Source: an uncultured Collinsella sp.
Lineage (GTDB): Bacteria > Actinomycetota > Coriobacteriia > Coriobacteriales > Coriobacteriaceae
Assembly (NCBI GenBank): GCA_902489295.1
Contig: CABTZM010000051.1
Span: 1 to 11,510, forward strand
Direction: 5' to 3'
Length of the DNA stretch: 11,510 nt
Every line of letters begins with the position of its first letter. The first letter of the stretch is position 1. Of this stretch, positions 7,255-11,510 are shown piece after piece. The notes under the pieces were generated by a model that made no database searches, was not told the origin of the DNA, and worked only from the letters and a program-made list of their open reading frames with translations. Position numbers and translations under genes: made by a program.

Positions 7255-7307
7255 AAAGAGATTCTGAGAACCAGCGCTCGACATTATGTCGATCGATAGG
7301 AGGCACA

Positions 7308-7574
7308 ATGGATGCCAAGCAGCTCGAAAAGATGATGGGATTTGCCCCTGGAGAGCTTGAGAAAGCCGCAGAGGCGTACGAGAAAGATGAATGGCCGAAA
7401 GGTCGCACTATCAAGCTGGGAAGGCCGCCGATCTCTGATGAGCCGAGCGTTGTCTTGTCGGCACGTGTGGGCGAATCAGTTCTTGAAGCGTTTGACGAGA
7501 AGGCAAAGCGCCATGGGCAAACACGCACGGAGCGACTCAGAGAGCTCATTACACTTGACGCAATGATTGCCTAG
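7308..7574 (+). CDS. Orphan ribbon-helix-helix antitoxin-like protein
   Basis: This is an 88-residue protein. Residues 1-40 are a charged helical region (FAPGELEKAAEAYEKDEWPKG), followed by the GRPPISDEP motif seen before the DNA-binding part of many CopG/BrnA-type antitoxins. A ribbon-helix-helix fold follows: strand SVVLSARV, helix GESVLEAFDEKAKRHG, turn, helix TRTERLRELI. It likely binds DNA as a dimer and represses its own promoter, which carries nested palindromes. The ATG at 7308 has a near-ideal AGGAGG 5 bases upstream; an in-frame ATG at 7233 lies inside the promoter. No toxin gene is visible on either side: upstream is repeat-filled non-coding DNA, and downstream a hairpin repeat and a convergent gene. 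It is either an orphan antitoxin or a stand-alone repressor. Confidence 0.8.
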   Translation: MDAKQLEKMMGFAPGELEKAAEAYEKDEWPKGRTIKLGRPPISDEPSVVLSARVGESVLEAFDEKAKRHGQTRTERLRELITLDAMIA

Positions 7575-7592
7575 ACCCCGCTCCCCCGCCAG

Positions 7593-7665
7593 CCCAAAGC
7601 ATGTACGCCAGCATCCAAAGTCGACCATTTTCGACATCTTTGGATGCTGGTGTACAGCTTTTGGG
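7593..7665. repeat. Dispersed palindromic repeat A, copy 2
   Basis: This is nearly identical to the copy at 6512-6580. Arms 7602-7620 and 7638-7656 pair over 19 bp with one G.T pair. The symmetry extends outward to CCCAAA...TTTTGGG with single-base bulges, and the loop itself can form a GTCGA/TCGAC stem. It starts 18 bp after the antitoxin-like stop codon and may serve as its transcript end. Confidence 0.85.
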
Positions 7666-7747
7666 TAGTCATTGGGAACGTTCTTAAACATAGTCATTGG
7701 GGACGTTCTTAAATGACCAGTCGTTAAGGAACGTCCAACGACTACCC
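7666..7747. repeat. Palindromic repeat B, intact copy with tandem left arm
   Basis: Two tandem 25-bp units (7666-7690 and 7691-7715, each starting TAGTCATTGGG and matching at 22 of 25 positions) are followed by an inverted arm (TTAAGGAACGTCC...GACTACCC, 7724-7747). The inverted arm can pair with either unit, and GGGTAGTC at the left edge pairs with GACTACCC at the right edge. The repeat ends 1 base before the stop codon of the convergent dihydrouridine synthase gene. Confidence 0.75.
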
Positions 7748-7748
7748 G

Positions 7749-8702
7749 CTAGCCGTGGAAACGGGCCGTGGGTGCGAGCGGTTGCTCGTGGAAGACGCGG
7801 TCGACGGCGGCACGGTATTCGTCGACCTTCTTGGTTTTGCGCACGAGCTTGTGGACGGTGGCGGGATCGGCGAAAGCGCACTTAGCGTAGAACCACCACT
7901 CCTTCATGCGAAAGACCGCGTTGCCGCCAATCTCTTCTGCATATGACGCGAACAGCGTGTCGTGGAAGCGCTGCAGCTCGGCGGCCGTGGCAGCAGGGCC
8001 GCCCTTGACCATGCGGGCAAGCGCAGGGTTCGCGAGCAAGCCGCGCCCCAGCATCACATGGCGCGTGCCGGGATAGGCCTCCACCAGCGCGTCCATGTCC
8101 TCAAGATCAAAGATGTCGCCGTTATAGGCCACCGGGAACGGCGCACGCGCGAGTGTCTCGCCGTAAAACGCTTTGCGCGGCGAGCCCGTATAGCGATCCT
8201 TTTGCACGCGCGGATGCACAATCAGCTCCGCCAGCGGCATGCGGCAGTACAGATCAAGCACGCGCTCGTATTCGCCGTCGTCCTCGAGTCCCAGCCTGGT
8301 CTTGACCGACACCGGCAGCGGCGAGCGTTCGCACACGTCGTTCAAGAACACCTCGAGCTCATCCAGGTTGCGCAGGAAACCCGAACCCTTGCCCTTGGCA
8401 ACGACCGTCCCCGAAGGACAACCAAGATTGAGGTTGACCTCGCGATAGCCCATATCGGCAAGCACTTGCGCTGCCCACACAAACTCGTCCGCATTCTTGG
8501 ACATAAGCTGGGGGACGACATTGAGTCCCTGGTTGTTGGCCGGATCAACTTCCTTAAACGCCTTACCGCCAAAGCGATTGCCAACCCGCGGCGGCGGCAA
8601 AAACGGCGTGTAATAGCGGTCGAGCGCGCCAAAGCACTCCGCATGCACGCGACGGAACACATGCCCGGTAATCCCCTCCATGGGGGCCAGCGAAAGGATC
8701 AT
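7749..8702 (-). CDS. tRNA-dihydrouridine synthase
   Basis: This 317-residue FMN- and NADPH-dependent enzyme of the Dus family reduces specific uridines in the tRNA D-arm or variable region. Visible family motifs are LAPMEGITG at the N-terminus (FMN site), PQLMS (residues 64-68), the catalytic loop NLGCPSG with the proton-donor Cys95, VSVKTRLG (Lys134), LIVHPRV (His163), YNGDI (193-197) and MLGRGLLANP (217-226). Length is normal. The minus-strand start at 8702 has a purine-rich GAGAAGAG stretch upstream. It lies 48 bp after lysR on the same strand, with a hairpin between. The exact uridine position modified (DusA/B/C class) cannot be read safely from the sequence. Confidence 0.93.
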   Translation of the reverse strand: MILSLAPMEGITGHVFRRVHAECFGALDRYYTPFLPPPRVGNRFGGKAFKEVDPANNQGLNVVPQLMSKNADEFVWAAQVLADMGYREVNLNLGCPSGTVVAKGKGSGFLRNLDELEVFLNDVCERSPLPVSVKTRLGLEDDGEYERVLDLYCRMPLAELIVHPRVQKDRYTGSPRKAFYGETLARAPFPVAYNGDIFDLEDMDALVEAYPGTRHVMLGRGLLANPALARMVKGGPAATAAELQRFHDTLFASYAEEIGGNAVFRMKEWWFYAKCAFADPATVHKLVRKTKKVDEYRAAVDRVFHEQPLAPTARFHG

Positions 8703-8723
8703 CTACTCTTCTCTCATATCAAC

Positions 8724-8758
8724 GAATGTGACAAGGGGACTGCCCCTTTGTCACATTC
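8724..8758. terminator. Strong hairpin overlapping the lysR stop codon
   Basis: GAATGTGACAAGGGG (8724-8738) and its complement (8743-8758, one extra base) form a 15-bp stem with a 4-base loop. On the minus strand the stem covers the last codons and the TGA of lysR, and it ends 22 bp before the dihydrouridine synthase start. There is no T-run after it, so it may be an attenuator, an mRNA-end stabiliser or a REP-type repeat rather than a standard terminator. Confidence 0.5.
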
Positions 8759-9632
8759 CATTCAAACGGTTCAGGAACTCTTCGCAGGCGCGAGAGCGCA
8801 GGCGATATTTTTTCCACACCAGGTACGACGCAATGGTAAGCGGCGGCTCAAATGGGATAAACCGTAGGTCGCTGCTTTCATCCACCTGCAGCAGGCTTCC
8901 AATGCCAACGGCACACGCAGCGCCCGAACGCACCAGATGCGATGCGTTGCCGATCAAGTCGAAATGTCCCACAACGTTGAGGTCATCGATGGTAAGGGCA
9001 CCGTTGGACCACGCCGTTAGATCAAGCGCCCGGTTCGACGTGCGCGAACTCACCAGCAGCGGCATCTTCGCAACGTCCGCAGGCGTCAGCACGTCCAAGT
9101 CGCCCCAAGGGCCATTCGCCGCGACAACCACACCGGCTCGATCTACCTCGGGCATACGGATCCACTCGTATTTCTCGACGTTAACGGGTTCCAGCAGCAG
9201 CGCAAAGTCGAGCAAGCCACGCTCCAGGCGCTCCTCTACCGCATCGGCATTTCCAGTGTAAAGCTCGATCGTCACGCCGGGATGGTCACGATGCAGCTTC
9301 GCAAAAGTGTCGAGCACCAGCCGCATCGACTTGGTCTCGCCCGCGCCAATGCGGATATTGCCCGCAATGCCGAGCTCCCGATCTGCCAATTCAGACTCGG
9401 TCTGCTCCACCAGCGAGATGATTTCTTCGGCACGCTGGCGCAGGCGCATGCCGTCGCTCGTGAGCACGCAAGACCGATTGGTGCGCTCAAACAGCTCGAC
9501 GCCCAGCTCGCGCTCAAGGTCGGCGATCTGGCGCGACAGTGTGGGCTGCGTCACATGCAGCACGTTTGCCGCCTCGGTCATGTTTTCCTCGCGCGCAACC
9601 GCCAGAAAATAACGCAGCGTTCGCAGCTCCAT
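8751..9632 (-). CDS. LysR-family transcriptional regulator
   Basis: This 293-residue regulator has the LysR winged helix-turn-helix at residues 1-60 (LRYFLAVAREENMTEAANVLHVTQPTLSRQIADLERELGVELFER within it), a linker helix at about 61-88, and a periplasmic-binding-protein-like effector domain from about 90 to the end (IRIGAGETKSMRL at 94-106, DFALLLEP around 141-148). It would bind the shared intergenic region and respond to an unknown small ligand. It is transcribed divergently from the aldo/keto reductase operon across 138 bp, the usual arrangement for a LysR protein and its target, so it probably controls that operon and itself. Start at the ATG whose product begins MELRTLRYFLAV, the family's normal N-terminus. 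Confidence 0.93.
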   Translation of the reverse strand: MELRTLRYFLAVAREENMTEAANVLHVTQPTLSRQIADLERELGVELFERTNRSCVLTSDGMRLRQRAEEIISLVEQTESELADRELGIAGNIRIGAGETKSMRLVLDTFAKLHRDHPGVTIELYTGNADAVEERLERGLLDFALLLEPVNVEKYEWIRMPEVDRAGVVVAANGPWGDLDVLTPADVAKMPLLVSSRTSNRALDLTAWSNGALTIDDLNVVGHFDLIGNASHLVRSGAACAVGIGSLLQVDESSDLRFIPFEPPLTIASYLVWKKYRLRSRACEEFLNRLNGM

Positions 9633-9770
9633 GGCGCCCCCAATCCGGATAAATCCGTCCTTCGACTAGCCATTCGGTCTTCGTATATCTAGATAGTCGC
9701 TATAAGCAATATACATCATTCGCCCGTCAACGTACGCTATAGCCATCCCCTCAAGAACAAGGAGAGAACC
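9633..9770. promoter_or_regulatory. Divergent promoter region with LysR-type sites
   Basis: The region holds a 10-bp palindrome TATCTAGATA (9686-9695) and TATA-N5-TATA (9701-9713), which satisfies the T-N11-A pattern of LysR boxes. On the minus strand, TTGACG (9730-9725) and CTTATA (9706-9701) with an 18-bp spacer could drive lysR. On the plus strand, TATAAG (9701-9706) may be the -10 box of the reductase operon, with a weak TCTTCG at -35. The reductase ribosome site AAGGAG is at 9759-9764. All assignments beyond the ribosome site are tentative. Confidence 0.45.
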
Positions 9771-10790
9771 ATGCAGTACACAACCCTCGGACATTCCGGC
9801 ATCAAAGTCTCCAAACTCTGCCTAGGTGGCATGAGCTTTGGCGAGGCCAGCCCCGACTTCCATCAGTGGACCATCGGACCCGACGACACTCGCGCCGTCA
9901 TCAAGCGCGCGCTCGACGCCGGCATCAACTTTATCGACACTGCCAACTGCTACAGCTTCGGCACGAGCGAGGAATACATCGGCGCCGCGCTGCGCGACCT
10001 AGGGATCGCACGCGAAGACGTCGTGCTTGCCAGCAAGGTCCACTTTAACGAAGGGGGCCTTTCCGCCGCTGCCATCAAGCGCGAGATCGAAGGTTCGCTC
10101 AAACGCCTCGGCACCGATTACTTGGACCTCTACATCATCCATCGTTTCGATTACGACGTACCCATGGAAGAGACCCTGGAAGCACTCAGCGACCTGGTGC
10201 GCGAGGGCAAGGTGCGTGCACTCGGCGCCAGCGCCATGTACGCCTACCAGCTGCATAACCTACAGATTGTCGCACGCGACAACGGCTGGACGCCCTTTAC
10301 GAGTATGCAATGCCACTACAACCTGCTCTACCGTGAGGACGAACGCGAGATGATTCCCGTGTGCCGCCAGTACAACATGGCAATCACGCCGTACAGCCCC
10401 ATGGCCTCCGGCCACCTGTGCCGTCCCACATGGGAGAGCACCAGCACCCGCGGCACCACCGACAAGACCATGGTCAACAAATACGACCACGACCGCGCCA
10501 TCGACATGCCCATTGTCGAGCGCGTGGCCAAGGTTGCCGCCGATCACGGCGTTCCCATGTCGCAAGTTGCGCTGGCGTGGCACTGGGCGCGCGGGGTCGA
10601 GGCCCCCATCGTGGGCTGTTCCAAGCCTGAGCGCGTCGACGACGCCGTGGCCGCGCTCGACCTGATGCTCTCCACCGCCGAGGTCGATTTCCTCGAGGAG
10701 CTCTATCAGCCGCATGCGCTCGTGGGACCCAAGGGTCGCCCGGGCGAGAAGCCGCTTGCCGGCACCACCAGAGTCAAAACCTCGAGGTAG
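9771..10790 (+). CDS. Aldo/keto reductase
   Basis: This 339-residue NAD(P)H-dependent oxidoreductase is a TIM-barrel protein of the aldo/keto reductase superfamily, YajO/YghZ-like subgroup by pattern. The catalytic tetrad is visible as Asp56, Tyr61, Lys89 and His124. Flanking motifs include LGHSGIKVSKLCLGGMSFG at the N-terminus, DLYIIHR, GKVRALGASAM, PYSPMASGHL and PIVGCSKPERVDDAV near the cofactor-binding end. It would reduce an aldehyde or ketone in the cytoplasm; the substrate is unknown. It is the first gene of a compact operon: the next gene starts 4 bp after its stop. AAGGAG lies 6 bases before the ATG. Control by the divergent LysR regulator is likely from the layout. Confidence 0.93.
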   Translation: MQYTTLGHSGIKVSKLCLGGMSFGEASPDFHQWTIGPDDTRAVIKRALDAGINFIDTANCYSFGTSEEYIGAALRDLGIAREDVVLASKVHFNEGGLSAAAIKREIEGSLKRLGTDYLDLYIIHRFDYDVPMEETLEALSDLVREGKVRALGASAMYAYQLHNLQIVARDNGWTPFTSMQCHYNLLYREDEREMIPVCRQYNMAITPYSPMASGHLCRPTWESTSTRGTTDKTMVNKYDHDRAIDMPIVERVAKVAADHGVPMSQVALAWHWARGVEAPIVGCSKPERVDDAVAALDLMLSTAEVDFLEELYQPHALVGPKGRPGEKPLAGTTRVKTSR

Positions 10791-10794
10791 GAAC

Positions 10795-11028
10795 ATGGAC
10801 GGCAACATCGTCGACAACCTTCGCGACGCCGGCTGCAGCGAGGAGCTCATCGAGCAGTATGCCTCGGCCGCCAGCGGCTGCGCACGTATCTGCCTACTCA
10901 AACAGTATCGTCGTGAATTGCTCGGCAGCATCCACTCAGAGCAAAAGAAGCTCGAGTGCCTCGACTACCTCATCTACCAGCTGCGCAGCGTCTCAACCGG
11001 GCACTGTTCACGCACATCAAAGGAGTAA
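10795..11028 (+). CDS. Small conserved-looking helical protein of unknown function
   Basis: This 77-residue protein is one I cannot name. It appears to be almost entirely helical: a short DNLRDAGCSEELIEQYASA helix, then a long amphipathic stretch LLKQYRRELLGSIHSEQKKLECLDYLIYQLR (residues 34-64), and a polar tail. It has five cysteines (14, 29, 33, 55, 71), high for its size, with a CARIC (CxxxC) arrangement at 29-33. It begins 4 bp after the reductase stop, with GAGG overlapping the reductase's last codons, and ends 5 bp before the next gene, whose ribosome site lies inside its last codons. This tight coupling supports a real translated gene that works with the redox operon, perhaps as a small partner or accessory protein. 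Confidence 0.8.
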   Translation: MDGNIVDNLRDAGCSEELIEQYASAASGCARICLLKQYRRELLGSIHSEQKKLECLDYLIYQLRSVSTGHCSRTSKE

Positions 11029-11033
11029 CCACC

Positions 11034-11372
11034 ATGACCATTAAACAGACCGCGGGCCACGATGCGCTGGGCGAGTTCGCGCCCGAGTTCGCGCATCTCA
11101 ACGACGACATTCTCTTTGGCGAGGTTTGGAATCGCGAGGACAAGTTGCCGCTCAAGCTGCGCAGCATCGTCACCGTGAGCGCCCTCATCGGCAAGGGCAT
11201 TACCGACAGCTCGCTCAAGTACCATCTGGCCAGCGCCCGCGCAAACGGCGTGACGCGCGAGGAGATGGCAGAGATCCTCACCCACATCGCCTTCTACGCC
11301 GGCTGGCCCAACGCCTGGGCGGCCTTCAACATGGCCAAGGAAGTCTACGACGACGCGAGCCAAGCCGAGTAG
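11034..11372 (+). CDS. Carboxymuconolactone decarboxylase (CMD/AhpD-like) family protein
   Basis: This 112-residue all-helical protein of the CMD family would form oligomers in the cytoplasm. The pattern KLRSIVTVSALIGKG (41-55), LKYHLASARANGVTREEMAEIL (61-82) and HIAFYAGWPNAWAAF (84-98) is typical, with His64, Glu77 and His84 in the usual active-site neighbourhood. It has no cysteine at all, so it cannot use the CxxC chemistry of AhpD peroxidases and is closer to the lactone-decarboxylase or an uncharacterised branch. AAAGGAG (11019-11025) lies 8 bases before the ATG. It is the third gene of the reductase operon. In such clusters the CMD protein's substrate is generally unknown. Confidence 0.88.
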   Translation: MTIKQTAGHDALGEFAPEFAHLNDDILFGEVWNREDKLPLKLRSIVTVSALIGKGITDSSLKYHLASARANGVTREEMAEILTHIAFYAGWPNAWAAFNMAKEVYDDASQAE

Positions 11373-11415
11373 TACCCCGCCATAAACCTAACCCGCAATA
11401 ACGAAAGGATTCCGG

Positions 11416-11510
11416 ATGTCTAATACACTCGTAGCTTATTTCAGCGCAACGGGAACCACCATGAACGTCGCAAATCGATTGGCGCGCGCCACGGACAGCG
11501 ACCTGTTCGC
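11416..11510 (+). CDS. Flavodoxin (3' partial)
   Basis: Only the first 31 codons are in the window. They encode MSNTLVAYFSATGTTMNVA..., where the strand LVAYFSATGTT is the FMN-phosphate-binding loop (T/S-x-T-G-x-T) of flavodoxins, followed by the usual helix. The protein would carry electrons via FMN. GAAAGGA lies 7 bases before the ATG. It follows the CMD gene by 43 bp on the same strand and is probably part of the same operon, where it could supply or accept electrons for the redox enzymes. Confidence 0.85.
   Translation, partial: MSNTLVAYFSATGTTMNVANRLARATDSDLF

Larger units (their letters stand above)
6475..7307. other. AT-richer, repeat-filled intergenic region without a convincing gene
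   Basis: About 830 bp separate the glutaredoxin and the antitoxin-like gene. The stretch contains a dispersed hairpin repeat (6512-6580), remnants of a second palindromic repeat (6584-6602 and 6953-7005), a MITE-like element (6675-6904), two palindromes (7006-7032 and 7035-7059) and a promoter (7225-7253). Two 60-base samples I counted (6841-6900 and 7201-7260) are about 30% GC, against about 57% in a sample of the aldo/keto reductase gene. Open frames here are short, lack ribosome sites and cross the repeats. Confidence 0.7.

Noticed and set aside
6512..7665. Possible CRISPR array
   Set aside because: There are only two copies of repeat A, about 1.08 kb apart, each palindromic with its own loop. 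There is no regular repeat-spacer spacing and no cas gene.
6584..7747. Integron or phage attachment site as an explanation of the repeats
   Set aside because: No integrase gene or tRNA gene is present, and the repeats are long palindromes rather than a short core at a tRNA end.
7962..8867. 301-codon plus-strand frame opposite the dihydrouridine synthase
   Set aside because: It is antisense to a clear Dus gene, extends into the lysR hairpin, has no ribosome site and shows no recognisable domain.
10260..10931. 223-codon minus-strand frame opposite the aldo/keto reductase
   Set aside because: It is antisense to a gene with an intact catalytic tetrad and runs across the start of the next operon gene.

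Overview
The window looks like a piece of a moderately high-GC chromosome from an anaerobic actinobacterium. My best guess is Coriobacteriia and Collinsella-like. The guess rests on codon use rich in G and C at third positions, on the mix of genes (a Nim-like flavoprotein, a MalY-type C-S lyase, a flavodoxin and carboxymuconolactone-decarboxylase redox cluster, a large hybrid sensor kinase with solute-binding sensors), and on short dispersed palindromic repeats between genes. It is an inference, not a database result.

Layout from left to right. (1) Bases 2-2551 hold the 3' part of a hybrid sensor histidine kinase with two periplasmic solute-binding domains. (2) Bases 2594-3073 hold a small FMN-binding protein of the Nim/pyridoxamine-phosphate-oxidase type. 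(3) On the minus strand, bases 3148-4359 encode a MalY/PatB aminotransferase and bases 4472-5218 encode the tRNA-modifying methyltransferase TrmO. (4) On the plus strand, bases 5350-6177 encode an XRE regulator fused to a zinc ribbon and a TipAS-like drug-binding domain, followed by a short glutaredoxin at 6229-6474. (5) Bases 6475-7748 are AT-richer and repeat-rich. They carry one credible gene, an orphan ribbon-helix-helix antitoxin-like protein (7308-7574) with its own palindromic promoter. It is bracketed by two copies of a composite palindromic repeat, and a 230-bp MITE-like element with perfect 30-bp inverted ends lies in the left part. (6) On the minus strand, bases 7749-8702 encode a tRNA-dihydrouridine synthase and bases 8751-9632 encode a LysR regulator. 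(7) Divergent from the LysR gene, bases 9771-11510 hold a tight plus-strand operon: aldo/keto reductase, a 77-residue unknown protein, a cysteine-free carboxymuconolactone-decarboxylase-family protein, and the start of a flavodoxin.

The LysR gene and the reductase operon share a 138-bp divergent promoter region and probably form one regulated redox module. The XRE-TipAS regulator and the glutaredoxin are close enough to be co-transcribed. The remaining genes look like independent housekeeping or signalling units.

I found no rRNA, tRNA, CRISPR array or intact transposase. The least ordinary part is bases 6512-7747, where repeats, a MITE-like element and an unpaired antitoxin gene are packed together. 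The XRE/zinc-ribbon/TipAS fusion is the most unusual protein.
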